A stretch of 64,000 nt of DNA from Oscillospiraceae bacterium (GTDB taxonomy: Bacteria; Bacillota; Clostridia; Oscillospirales; Ruminococcaceae), in assembly GCA_025757845.1 (NCBI GenBank), contig CP107211.1:806001-870000 (forward strand). The letters run 5' to 3'. Below the pieces are notes generated by a model. It was not told the DNA's origin. It ran no database searches and saw only the letters and a program-made list of their open reading frames with translations. The translations under genes and the position numbers were made by a program. Positions within the stretch are counted from its first letter, which is position 1. Every line of letters begins with the position of its first letter. Positions 14,308 to 22,569 of the stretch are shown in pieces.

Positions 14308-16364
14308 TTCATCGGCCCGGCCTTGTCGAACATCTGCTGTACCTGTGCGGCCAGCAGGGCGTGCTCCGGGGCCTGCAGCAGCGGGTCCTCCGCCAGCATG
14401 GCCAGTGCTTCGCTCTGGGCGGCGTGGAGGGTGCGGGTGTCGTTCATCAGGTCGGCAATTTGCAATGTGGGCAGGCCATGCTGTCGGCTGCCAAAAAAGT
14501 CGCCGGGGCCGCGGGTCTCCAGGTCGTACTGGGCCACGGCAAAGCCATCGGTGGTGCTGCAGAGGAACTTCAGCCGCTTCTGCACCGCTTCGCCGGTATT
14601 GTCGCTGACCAGAAAGCACCAGCTCTCGGCGGCACCACGGCCCACCCGGCCGCGCAGCTGGTGCAGGGCGCTCAGGCCATAGCGCTCCGCGTTCTCGATG
14701 ACCATGACGCTGGCGTTGGGCACGTCCACCCCCACCTCAATGACTGTGGTGGACACCAGTGCGTCCAGCCGCCCGGCCTTGAAATCCTCCATGACAGCGG
14801 CCTTCTCCTTGGGCTTGAGCTTGCCGTGCATCAGACCCACCCGGCGGTCGGGCAGCAGGGCCTTGGCAATGTCCTCGTAGTAGGTCTTGACCGCGTTCAA
14901 CCCGCCGTCGGGGGTGTCCTCAATGGCGGGGCACACCAGATAGACCTGCCGCCCCTTGTCGATCTCCTGATCGAGGAAATGGTACAGGTCCCGCCGTTTT
15001 TTGCCGGTGATGCACCGGGTCTTGACCGGGGTACGGCCGGGGGGCAGCTCGTCCAGAATGGAGATGTCCAGGTCTCCGTAGAGGAGCAGGCCCAGTGTGC
15101 GGGGGATGGGGGTGGCGCTCATGACCAGCAGGTGCGGATTCACGGCCTTTTCGGCCAGCATGCCGCGCTGCCGCACGCCGAAGCGGTGCTGCTCGTCGAT
15201 GACGGCCAGCCCCAGCCGGGCAAACTCCACTCCCTCGCTGAGGATGGCGTGGGTGCCCACGATGAGGTCCGCTTCATCGCCCCGGATGGCGGCCAGTGTG
15301 GTGCGCTTTGCAGCGGCTTTCATGCCGCCGGTGAGCAGGGCCACCCGCATGCCAAAGGGGGCCAACATCCGGTTCAGACCCTCGGCGTGCTGGGAGGCCA
15401 GAATCTCAGTGGGGGCCAGCAGAGCAGCCTGATACCCGGCCCGGATGCAGGCCCAGATGGCGGCAGCCGCTACCAGCGTTTTGCCGCTGCCCACGTCACC
15501 CTGTAACAGGCGGTTCATGGAGTGCTCCCCGGCCATGTCGGCCAGGATCTCATCCACAGCCCGGCGCTGAGCACCGGTGGGAGAGAAGGGCAGGCTGGCC
15601 CAGAAGGGTTCCGGGTCTGTGGGCTGCATGGGGGCACCGGTGGCGGCGGAGCCGCGGTTCTTCATGCGGCCGATGCCCAGCTGCAGCACCAGAAGCTCTT
15701 CATAGATGAGCCGCCGCCGGGCCGCAAAGGCTTCTTCTTCGGTGGCAGGGCGGTGGATGGCCCGCACGGCTTCGGCCTTGGAAGGCAGGCGATATTTGCG
15801 GCGCATCTCCTCCGGCAGCGGGTCGGGCAGAAGCTCGGCATGGGGCAGCAGCTGCCGCACGCACTTGGCAATGGCACTGCTGGAAAGGCCCTCGGTCTGG
15901 GGGTACACGGCCTCGAACGGGGCTGCCTGCACCTGTTCGGCAGTGCGCACCAGCGGGTTGACCATCTGACGCCGCAGCATCCCGCCGGTGACGATGCCCT
16001 GAAAATAGTATTCCTGCCCGATCTCCAGTTTCTGGGCGGCATAGGGGTTGTTGAACCAGGTGATCTCCAGCCCGGACACGTCATCCCCGGCGGTGACCCG
16101 CTCCATCCGCCGCCCGCCGGGCAGGATGCGCCCGCCGGGCTTGGCAAACACCTCTGCCTTGACCACGCATTCCGTGTCGGCAGGGGCTTCCGCAATGGAG
16201 TAGGGCTTCGTAAAGTCGATGTATTTACGGGGATAATGGCACAGAAGGTCGGCCAGCGTCACGATGCCCAGCTTCTCGAACCGCTCGGCGGTCTTGGGGC
16301 CTACCCCTTTCAGGTAGCGCACCGGCGTGTCCGGCGTAAGGGTGATGCGGTTTTCGGTGGGCAT
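14304..16364 (-). CDS. recG: ATP-dependent DNA helicase RecG
   Basis: Remodels stalled replication forks and Holliday junctions. The 686-residue protein has the N-terminal wedge/OB region, Walker A GDVGSGKT (289-296), the DEQH box (VIDEQHRFG), SATPIPRT, and the C-terminal helicase motifs STTVIEVGVDVPNA and QLRGRVGRG. The TRG region reads TRGPGDFFGSRQHG. Length and motifs are those of a complete enzyme. It is monocistronic, with a promoter upstream and a shared terminator. Confidence 0.97.
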   Translation of the reverse strand: MPTENRITLTPDTPVRYLKGVGPKTAERFEKLGIVTLADLLCHYPRKYIDFTKPYSIAEAPADTECVVKAEVFAKPGGRILPGGRRMERVTAGDDVSGLEITWFNNPYAAQKLEIGQEYYFQGIVTGGMLRRQMVNPLVRTAEQVQAAPFEAVYPQTEGLSSSAIAKCVRQLLPHAELLPDPLPEEMRRKYRLPSKAEAVRAIHRPATEEEAFAARRRLIYEELLVLQLGIGRMKNRGSAATGAPMQPTDPEPFWASLPFSPTGAQRRAVDEILADMAGEHSMNRLLQGDVGSGKTLVAAAAIWACIRAGYQAALLAPTEILASQHAEGLNRMLAPFGMRVALLTGGMKAAAKRTTLAAIRGDEADLIVGTHAILSEGVEFARLGLAVIDEQHRFGVRQRGMLAEKAVNPHLLVMSATPIPRTLGLLLYGDLDISILDELPPGRTPVKTRCITGKKRRDLYHFLDQEIDKGRQVYLVCPAIEDTPDGGLNAVKTYYEDIAKALLPDRRVGLMHGKLKPKEKAAVMEDFKAGRLDALVSTTVIEVGVDVPNASVMVIENAERYGLSALHQLRGRVGRGAAESWCFLVSDNTGEAVQKRLKFLCSTTDGFAVAQYDLETRGPGDFFGSRQHGLPTLQIADLMNDTRTLHAAQSEALAMLAEDPLLQAPEHALLAAQVQQMFDKAGPMN

Positions 16365-16399
16365 GGCTGGTCAGCTCCTTTCCTGGATGCAATATAGCC

Positions 16400-16428
16400 A
16401 TTGTAACACGGAGCGGCAGCGGATGCAA
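16400..16428 (-). promoter_or_regulatory. Promoter of recG
   Basis: Minus-strand TTGCAT (16423-16428), 17-bp spacer and TACAAT (16400-16405). Confidence 0.7.
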
Positions 16429-16459
16429 ATGGCCCAAAAAGGAAAAACCGGCAGGACCT

Positions 16460-16488
16460 TTGCCTTTGGGCAGGAACTGTGGTACACT
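16460..16488 (+). promoter_or_regulatory. Promoter of the GNAT acetyltransferase gene
   Basis: TTGCCT (16460-16465), 17-bp spacer and TACACT (16483-16488), 26 bp before the start codon. Confidence 0.55.
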
Positions 16489-16514
16489 CGGAAGAAAAAG
16501 AGGGGAGAATATTT

Positions 16515-16997
16515 ATGGAGATCCGTAAGGGGACCTTAAAGGATTTGGAGGCCATTGCAGCGGTGGAGGCGGCCTGCTTCCCGGCGGCAGAGGCGGCTAC
16601 GGCAGAGGAGTTTGCCGGGCGGCTGCAGCAGTACGGCGATCATTTTTGGCTGCTGTGGGAGGGGGAAAGGCTGCTGGCCTTTGTGGACGGCTTTTGCACC
16701 GACTGGCCGGACCTGACCGATGAGATGTACGCCGACGCCTCCCTCCACCGGGAGAATGGTGCCTGGCAGATGATCTTTGGGGTAAACACCATCCCGGCCT
16801 GCCGCAGACAGGGGTACGCCGGGCAGCTGCTGCAACAGGCCATTGCCGATGCCCGTGCCCAGGGCCGGAAGGGGCTGGTACTGACCTGCAAGGAGGCCCT
16901 GGTGCACTACTATGCAAAGTTCGGCTTTGTGAACGAGGGGGTTTCCGGCTCCACCCACGGGGGCGTGGTGTGGTACCAGATGCGGCTGAAGTTTTAA
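16515..16997 (+). CDS. GNAT family N-acetyltransferase
   Basis: Transfers an acetyl group from acetyl-CoA to an unknown amine. The 160-residue protein shows the GNAT core, with the acetyl-CoA-binding motif A as VNTIPACRRQGYAGQLLQ (Q/RxxGxG/A type) and the C-terminal YYAKFGFVNEG. The overall pattern, including the TxxDLExIxxVEAxCFPxxEAA start, resembles arylalkylamine acetyltransferase-like proteins of Firmicutes. The start at 16515 is preceded by GGGGAG; the in-frame ATG at 16479 overlaps the -10 and is rejected. Confidence 0.88.
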   Translation: MEIRKGTLKDLEAIAAVEAACFPAAEAATAEEFAGRLQQYGDHFWLLWEGERLLAFVDGFCTDWPDLTDEMYADASLHRENGAWQMIFGVNTIPACRRQGYAGQLLQQAIADARAQGRKGLVLTCKEALVHYYAKFGFVNEGVSGSTHGGVVWYQMRLKF

Positions 16998-17044
16998 AAA
17001 AAGCCTTCCCCCCTCTTGGGGCAAGGCGGCATTGTGCAACGCGA

Positions 17045-17093
17045 AATGACAGAAGAGGGGAACTGTCGGCTGATGGCTCCTCTCATCTTTTTT
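17045..17093 (+). terminator. Probable terminator after the GNAT gene
   Basis: AGAGGGGA and TCCTCTC arms with a long loop, followed by a T run. The inner part resembles the 'CTCTCAGTC' intergenic repeat family. Confidence 0.5.
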
Positions 17094-17106
17094 AGAAAAA
17101 AGGCAA

Positions 17107-17143
17107 CAAAAAATCCCGGGAACCGAAGTTCCCGGGAATCTTT
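17107..17143 (-). terminator. Terminator of the five-tRNA operon
   Basis: Read on the minus strand, GATTCCCGGGAACTTCGGTT continues into CCCGGGATTTTTT. This is a strong stem with a T run just after tRNA-Cys. Confidence 0.9.
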
Positions 17144-17218
17144 TGGAGGTGACGACCAGATTTGAACTGGTGGATGAGGGTTTTGCAGACCCTTGCCTTA
17201 CCACTTGGCCACGTCACC
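17144..17218 (-). tRNA. tRNA-Cys (anticodon GCA)
   Basis: Acceptor GGTGACG/CGTCACC, anticodon loop CTGCAAA on an AGGGT/ACCCT stem, TTCAAAT T-loop and encoded CCA. It is the last gene of the minus-strand tRNA operon. Confidence 0.95.
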
Positions 17219-17246
17219 ATATTTAGGAGTGGGATTCCACTCCTGT

Positions 17247-17322
17247 TGGAGCGGCCGACGAGGCTCGAACTCGCTACCTCCACCTTGGCAAGGTGGCGCT
17301 CTACCAGATGAGCTACGGCCGC
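17247..17322 (-). tRNA. tRNA-Gly (anticodon GCC), copy 2 in transcription order
   Basis: Acceptor GCGGCCG/CGGCCGC, anticodon loop TTGCCAA, TTCGAGC T-loop and encoded CCA. The sequence is identical to the copy at 17515. Confidence 0.95.
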
Positions 17323-17408
17323 ATATTCGGTGCATTTAACCTTGCACCCGTCATTTCTGACGCCCTGAAAACAAGTTTCAAAGTAGGTGAAAGCTTGCGC
17401 TTTCTTGG

Positions 17409-17485
17409 TGGCGACCCGGATCGGGCTCGAACCGACGACCCCCAGCGTGACAGGCTGGTGCTCTAACCAACTGAGCTACCGGGCC
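17409..17485 (-). tRNA. tRNA-Asp (anticodon GTC)
   Basis: Acceptor GGCCCGG/CCGGGTC, anticodon loop CTGTCAC on a CCAGC/GCTGG stem, TTCGAGC T-loop and encoded CCA. Confidence 0.95.
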
Positions 17486-17514
17486 ATATTGGAGCAACTA
17501 TTGCTGCTCCGTTA

Positions 17515-17590
17515 TGGAGCGGCCGACGAGGCTCGAACTCGCTACCTCCACCTTGGCAAGGTGGCGCTCTACCAGATGAGCTACGGCCGC
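17515..17590 (-). tRNA. tRNA-Gly (anticodon GCC), copy 1 in transcription order
   Basis: Identical to the copy at 17247. The two flank tRNA-Asp, so that segment could be lost or expanded by recombination. Confidence 0.95.
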
Positions 17591-17620
17591 ATATTGGAAA
17601 CCCGGCTGGGTTTCCTTGAC

Positions 17621-17696
17621 TGGTGCCTCCGATCGGAATCGAACCAATGACACGGGGATTTTCAGTCCCCTGCTCTACCGACTGAGCTACAGAGGC
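17621..17696 (-). tRNA. tRNA-Phe (anticodon GAA)
   Basis: Acceptor GCCTCTG/CGGAGGC (one G-T pair), anticodon loop CTGAAAA on a GGGGA/TCCCC stem, TTCGATT T-loop and encoded CCA. It is the first gene of the operon. Confidence 0.95.
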
Positions 17697-17712
17697 GCAC
17701 CGGACGATGATT

Positions 17713-17740
17713 ATTATACCTGAAATTTCGATTTTGTAAA
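17713..17740 (-). promoter_or_regulatory. Promoter of the Phe-Gly-Asp-Gly-Cys tRNA operon
   Basis: Minus-strand TTTACA (17735-17740), 16-bp spacer and TATAAT (17713-17718), ending 16 bp before tRNA-Phe. Confidence 0.8.
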
Positions 17741-17779
17741 GGGGTAAATGCGAAATTTTTTAAGAAAATTGAAACTTTC

Positions 17780-17808
17780 TTGATTTTGGGCGTTCCAGCG
17801 CATAAAAT
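17780..17808 (+). promoter_or_regulatory. Upstream promoter candidate for the topoisomerase genes
   Basis: TTGATT (17780-17785), 17-bp spacer and TAAAAT (17803-17808). Weaker than the promoter at 17862. Confidence 0.4.
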
Positions 17809-17861
17809 AAGAATGACTTTTTTGGCGTACTCCGGATGACCGGAAAAGCCGCAAAGACCAT

Positions 17862-17890
17862 TTGACATTATTAACAACCTATGGTTTAAT
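17862..17890 (+). promoter_or_regulatory. Main promoter of the topoisomerase IV genes
   Basis: TTGACA (17862-17867), 17-bp spacer and TTTAAT (17885-17890). It leaves a leader of about 130 nt before the start codon. Confidence 0.7.
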
Positions 17891-17909
17891 AAAAACAGAA
17901 ATGTACAGG

Positions 17910-17966
17910 CGCTTTTGCCCTTTTTCTCTGCTCATACCTATTATAGTAAGAAAGAGGGCAGGAGCG
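17910..17966 (+). promoter_or_regulatory. Leader hairpin upstream of the topoisomerase IV B gene
   Basis: An 18-nt arm at 17910-17927 can pair along its full length with 17949-17966 (15 Watson-Crick and 3 G-U pairs), followed by TTTT. The 21-nt loop includes a CTATTATAG stretch. A regulatory or stabilising role is inferred. Apart from this hairpin and the promoters, I see nothing else in 17697-18026. Confidence 0.55.
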
Positions 17967-18026
17967 TTTTATGATTTTGACTACAGGCGGCCCGCGCGGA
18001 ACGCTGCCCGGGCCGGGAGGAGCAGC

Positions 18027-20018
18027 ATGGCAAAAAAACAGGAATATGGCAACGAGAGCATTACTTCTTTAAAGGGTGCCGACCGTGTGCGCAAGCGCCC
18101 GGCCGTTATTTTTGGCTCCGACGGTGTGGAGGGCTGCGCCCACTCCATTTTTGAGATCGTCTCCAACTCCATCGACGAGGCCCGCGACGGCCACGGTGAC
18201 ACCATCAACGTGACCCGCTGCAAGGACGGCAGCGTCATTGTGGAAGATTTTGGCCGCGGCATGCCCGTGGACTGGAACAACGGCGAGGGACGCTACAACT
18301 GGGAGCTGCTGTTCTGCGAGATGTACGCCGGCGGTAAGTACGGCGAGGGCGAGGACAACTACGAGTTCAGCCTGGGCCTGAACGGTCTGGGCCTGTGTGC
18401 TACCCAGTACGCCTCTGCCTGGATGACCGCCGACATCTACCGCGACGGTTACCACTACCATTTGGACTTCAAAAAGGGCGAGAATGTGGGCGGCCTGCAG
18501 AAGGAAGCTTACAAGGGCCGCCGCACCGGCAGCATCATCCACTGGAAGCCGGATGACGAGGTGTTCACCGACATCGACGTGCCCGGCAGCTACTATAAGG
18601 ACACACTGCGCCGCCAGGCAGTGGTCAACGCGGGCCTGACGCTGAACTTTACCGATGAAAAGGAAAAAGACCCTGCCACCGGCAAGGCCTGGCACGAGAG
18701 CTGGTGCTATGAGCATGGCATTGCCGACTATGTGGCCGAGGTGGCCGGGCAGGACACCCTGACCCCGGTGTTCAGCTGCGAGAGCGAGGCGGTGGGCCGC
18801 GACCGCGAGGACCAGCCGGATTATAAGGTGCGCATGAGTGCGGCGTTCTGCTTCTCCAATAAGGTGCAGATGCTGGAATACTACCACAACTCGTCCTGGC
18901 TGGAGCACGGCGGCAGCCCGGAACACGCGGTGCGCACTGCCTTTGTGTACCAGATCAACAAATACCTGAAGGACAAGAACCTGTATAAGAAGGGTGAAAG
19001 CACCATCAGCTTCCAGGACGTGCAGGACTGTCTGGTATATGTGTCCTCCAGCTTTTCTACCCGCACCAGCTACGAGAACCAGACCAAAAAGGCCATCACG
19101 AACAAGTTCGTCTCCCAGGCCATGACCGACTTTTTGAAGCACTATCTGGAAGTGTATTTTCTGGAAAAGCCGGACGAGGCCCAGAAGATCTGCCAGCAGG
19201 TGCTGGTGAACAAGCAGAGCCGAGAACATGCCGAAAAAACGCGCCAGAGCATCAAAAAGACCCTGTCCACCCAGATCGACCTGGCCAACCGGGTGCAGAA
19301 GTTTGTGGACTGCCGCACCAAGGATGCTTCCCGCCGGGAACTCTACATCGTGGAGGGCGATTCCGCTATGGGTGCGGTCAAGCAGAGCCGCGACAGTGAC
19401 TATCAGGCCATCATGCCCATCCGCGGCAAGATCCTGAACTGCCTCAAGGCCGATTACGCCCGTATCTTCAAGTCGGACGTCATCGTGGACCTGATCAAGG
19501 TCATGGGCTGCGGCGTGGAGCTGGGCGGCAAGCACAATAAGGAACTGGCCACCTTCAACCTCGACAATCTGCGCTACAACAAGATCGTGATCTGTACCGA
19601 TGCGGACGTGGACGGCTACCAGATCCGCACCCTGGTGCTGACCATGCTGTACCGGCTCACCCCCACCCTGATCAACGAGGGCTATGTGTACATTGCGGAG
19701 TCGCCGCTGTACGAGATCAACACCAAGGACCACACCTACTTTGCCTACACCGAGCCGGAGAAGGCCACCTTCCTGAAGGAGATCGGTGACAAAAAATATA
19801 CGATTCAGCGCTCCAAAGGTCTGGGCGAGAACGACCCGGAGATGATGTGGCTGACCACCATGAACCCGGAGAGCCGCCGCCTGATCAAGGTACAGCCTGC
19901 GGATGTGGAAGAAACGGCCCGCGTGTTCGACCTGCTGCTGGGTGACAACCTGGCTGGCCGCAAGGAGCACATCGCGGAGCACGGCGCAGAATATCTGGAC
20001 GATCTGGATGTGAGCTGA
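18027..20018 (+). CDS. parE: DNA topoisomerase IV subunit B (type IIA topoisomerase, ParE-like)
   Basis: The ATPase and TOPRIM subunit that decatenates chromosomes with ParC. The 663-residue protein has the GHKL motif EIVSNSIDEA (43-52), DFGRGMP, and a lid segment reading GLNGLGL where GLHGVGA is usual. The TOPRIM residues are EGDSA (443-447) and DADVDG (525-530). It is called topoisomerase IV rather than gyrase because of its short length and its partner, which lacks a GyrA box; the family is close enough that this is a strong preference, not proof. The start at 18027 follows GGGAGG; the open frame from 17862 begins inside the promoter. Confidence 0.88.
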   Translation: MAKKQEYGNESITSLKGADRVRKRPAVIFGSDGVEGCAHSIFEIVSNSIDEARDGHGDTINVTRCKDGSVIVEDFGRGMPVDWNNGEGRYNWELLFCEMYAGGKYGEGEDNYEFSLGLNGLGLCATQYASAWMTADIYRDGYHYHLDFKKGENVGGLQKEAYKGRRTGSIIHWKPDDEVFTDIDVPGSYYKDTLRRQAVVNAGLTLNFTDEKEKDPATGKAWHESWCYEHGIADYVAEVAGQDTLTPVFSCESEAVGRDREDQPDYKVRMSAAFCFSNKVQMLEYYHNSSWLEHGGSPEHAVRTAFVYQINKYLKDKNLYKKGESTISFQDVQDCLVYVSSSFSTRTSYENQTKKAITNKFVSQAMTDFLKHYLEVYFLEKPDEAQKICQQVLVNKQSREHAEKTRQSIKKTLSTQIDLANRVQKFVDCRTKDASRRELYIVEGDSAMGAVKQSRDSDYQAIMPIRGKILNCLKADYARIFKSDVIVDLIKVMGCGVELGGKHNKELATFNLDNLRYNKIVICTDADVDGYQIRTLVLTMLYRLTPTLINEGYVYIAESPLYEINTKDHTYFAYTEPEKATFLKEIGDKKYTIQRSKGLGENDPEMMWLTTMNPESRRLIKVQPADVEETARVFDLLLGDNLAGRKEHIAEHGAEYLDDLDVS

Positions 20019-20297
20019 TGATTTTAAATTGCCTCCGCTTGCGCTCTGGCAATGACAGAGGTAATGTTGTTTTGAGTTGTTGCTTTGTCGCAGCCTGCGG
20101 GCTGCTCCAAAGCACGTTTTCACGAGGAAGGCCCCAACGGGTCAAGACATTTTAAGGGAAAATGCAGAAAACCGGAACGGCCTCCATCGGTGAAAGAGCA
20201 GTTCAGAATGGCCCGCAGGCCATTCTGAACTGCAAAAATAAAAATATGTTCCGCTGAATATGGGCAGAGCGAGAGCGGCGCCCATTTAAAATCGTCA
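20016..20297. repeat. 282-bp intergenic repeat element with hairpin ends
   Basis: Fills the gap between the two topoisomerase genes. The ends are imperfect inverted repeats (about 28 of 35 positions, outermost TGATGATTTTAAAT versus TGACGATTTTAAAT). Inside are a hairpin at 20028-20053 with loop core CCGCTTGCGCTCT, a perfect 16-bp hairpin at 20198-20233 and another core hairpin at 20260-20285. The two right-hand hairpins recur in the same order at 53289-53378 with different stem sequences. No gene is seen in it. Confidence 0.65.
20198..20233. repeat. Perfect 16-bp stem with CGCA loop
   Basis: GCAGTTCAGAATGGCC, loop CGCA, then the exact reverse complement, followed by AAAAATAAAA. It may slow or end transcription between parE and parC. 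The counterpart at 53289-53324 has the same stem length and a CGTA loop but a different stem sequence. Confidence 0.8.
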
Positions 20298-20309
20298 AGA
20301 GGTTAGAAG

Positions 20310-22559
20310 ATGCCTAGAAAATCAACCAAGAAAACCCCAAAGCCGGTGCGCCCGCAGCTGGGCGACGGCGTTGAGATCCTGAACGCCGGCAGTGTGCTGG
20401 AGGACCCCATCACCCGCACGCTGGAAGTGAACTATATGCCCTACGCCATGAGCGTTATCGTGAGCCGCGCTCTGCCGGAGATCGACGGCTTCAAGCCGGC
20501 CCACCGCAAGCTGCTGTACACCATGTATGAGATGGGTCTGCTGAAGGGTGCCCGCACCAAGTCGGCCAACATCGTGGGCAGCACCATGCACCTGAATCCC
20601 CACGGCGATGCCGCCATCTACGACACCATGGTGCGCATGGGCCGCGGCAACGAGAGCCTGCTCATGCCTTTTGTGGACAGCAAGGGCAACTTCGGCAAGG
20701 CCTACAGCCGGGATATGTCCTGCGCCGCAGCCCGTTACACCGAAGCCAAGCTGGAAAACGTGTGCGAAGAGCTGTTCCGCGACATCGACAAGGAGACCGT
20801 GGATTTTGTGCCCAACTACGACGGCACCACCACCGAGCCAACCCTGCTGCCGGTGACCTTCCCCACCATTCTGGCCAACAACACCCTGGGCATCGCCGTG
20901 GGCATGGCCTGCAACATCTGCTCGTTCAACCTGGCCGAGCTGTGCGCCACCACCGTGGCCCTGATGAAGGACCCTCACCACGACATTGCCACTACCATGC
21001 CTGCCCCGGACTTTGTGGGCGGCGGCCAGATTTTGTACGATGAAGCGCAGATGCGTGAAATTTACGAGCATGGCCGCGGCAGCGTGAAGGTGCGCGCCCG
21101 CTACAACGTGGTGTCCGGCGAAAATATGATCGAGATCACCCAGATCCCGCCCACCACCACGGTGGAAGCCATCATGGACAAGATCGCCGAGCTGGTCAAG
21201 GCCGGCAAGATCAAAGAGATCAGCGATATGCGCGACGAGACCGACCTGAACGGCCTGAAGCTCACGCTGGACCTCAAGCGCGGCGTGGACGCCGACAAGC
21301 TGATGGCCAAGCTGTTCAAGACCACCCCGCTGGAGGACAGCTTCAGCGCCAACTTCAACATTCTGGTGGCTGGTCAGCCCCGGGTGATGGGTGTGCGGGA
21401 GATCCTGCAGGAGTGGACGGCGTTCCGCGTGGAATGCGTGCGCCGCCGCACCTACTACGACCTGCACGGCAAGGAAAAGCGCCTGCATCTGCTGCAGGGC
21501 CTGGCCGCCATCCTGCTGGACATCGACAAGGCCATCAAGATCATCCGCACCACCGAGGAAGAGAGCGAGGTCGTGCCCAACCTGATGATCGGCTTTGGCA
21601 TCGACGAGGTGCAGGCCGATTATGTGGCCGAGATCAAGCTGCGCCACCTGAACCGGGAATATATCCTCAAGCGCACCAGCGAGATCGAGCAGCTGGAAAA
21701 GGATATTGCCGACCTGAACGATGTGCTGGCAAAGCCCGCCCGGGTGCGCCGCATCATCATCAACGAGCTGAACGAGGTAGCCAAGAAGTACGCGCAGCCC
21801 CGCCGCAGCGAGATTTTGTACGACCTGCCGGAGGAGGAAGCTGCCGCCGAGGAAGAGACGGTGCCGGACTACCCGGTCACCGTGTTCTTTACCCGCGAGG
21901 GCTACCTGAAAAAGATCCCGCCCCAGAGCCTGCGCACCGCCGGTGCCCACAAGCTCAAGGAGGGCGACGAGATCGTGCAGCAGGTGGAGACCCGCAACAA
22001 CGTAGAAGCGCTGTTCTTCACCGACAAACAGCAGGTGTACAAGGTGCGTCTGGCTGAGCTGGAGGACGGCAAGGTGGCCCAGATGGGCATCTTTGTGCCG
22101 GGCCGCCTGGGCATGGATGAAGGAGAGAACATCCTGGCCATGGTCATCACCGGGGATTACAGCGGCTTTGTGCTGTTCTTCTTTGCCAGCGGCAAGTGCG
22201 CCAAGATCCCGCTGAACTCCTATGCCACCAAGCAGAACCGAAGAAAGCTGCTCAAGGCCTACTGCGACAAGGAACCGCTGGCTAAGCTGCTCTACCTGCC
22301 GGAGGAGACCGAACTGGCCATCCGCACCAGCGCCAGCCGCATGCTGCTGGTGGGCACGGCGCAGATCGCCGCCAAGGCCACCCGCGACAGTCAGGGTGTG
22401 GCTGTGGTGACCCTGAAAAAGAACCAGACCATCGCTTCGGTGGTCCCGGCGGACACGCTGGAGCTGGCCAACCCCCACCGCTACCGCGTGCGCAGTCTGC
22501 CCGCCACGGGTGCCCTCATCCGCGCCGAGGACGAAGGCGAGCAGATGAGCTTGCTGTAA
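20310..22559 (+). CDS. parC: DNA topoisomerase IV subunit A (ParC-like)
   Basis: The DNA cleavage and rejoining subunit, partner of the gene upstream. The 749-residue protein has a catalytic tyrosine (Tyr143 in AARYTEA), a DNA-binding winged-helix region and a C-terminal beta-propeller without the gyrase GyrA box. In the quinolone-binding helix, the position equal to E. coli GyrA Ser83 is Ala101 (HGDAAIYDT), while the Asp87 equivalent is kept (Asp105). This may reduce quinolone sensitivity. An acidic linker (EEEAAAEEE) separates the breakage-reunion core from the C-terminal domain. rlmH starts 10 bp downstream, so the two are likely cotranscribed. Confidence 0.9.
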   Translation: MPRKSTKKTPKPVRPQLGDGVEILNAGSVLEDPITRTLEVNYMPYAMSVIVSRALPEIDGFKPAHRKLLYTMYEMGLLKGARTKSANIVGSTMHLNPHGDAAIYDTMVRMGRGNESLLMPFVDSKGNFGKAYSRDMSCAAARYTEAKLENVCEELFRDIDKETVDFVPNYDGTTTEPTLLPVTFPTILANNTLGIAVGMACNICSFNLAELCATTVALMKDPHHDIATTMPAPDFVGGGQILYDEAQMREIYEHGRGSVKVRARYNVVSGENMIEITQIPPTTTVEAIMDKIAELVKAGKIKEISDMRDETDLNGLKLTLDLKRGVDADKLMAKLFKTTPLEDSFSANFNILVAGQPRVMGVREILQEWTAFRVECVRRRTYYDLHGKEKRLHLLQGLAAILLDIDKAIKIIRTTEEESEVVPNLMIGFGIDEVQADYVAEIKLRHLNREYILKRTSEIEQLEKDIADLNDVLAKPARVRRIIINELNEVAKKYAQPRRSEILYDLPEEEAAAEEETVPDYPVTVFFTREGYLKKIPPQSLRTAGAHKLKEGDEIVQQVETRNNVEALFFTDKQQVYKVRLAELEDGKVAQMGIFVPGRLGMDEGENILAMVITGDYSGFVLFFFASGKCAKIPLNSYATKQNRRKLLKAYCDKEPLAKLLYLPEETELAIRTSASRMLLVGTAQIAAKATRDSQGVAVVTLKKNQTIASVVPADTLELANPHRYRVRSLPATGALIRAEDEGEQMSLL

Positions 22560-22569
22560 GGAGAAGAAA

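Noticed and set aside
17862..18026. N-terminal extension of the topoisomerase B subunit from 17862
   Set aside because: It would begin in the -35 box and run through the leader hairpin; ATG 18027 has GGGAGG upstream and gives the normal N-terminus.
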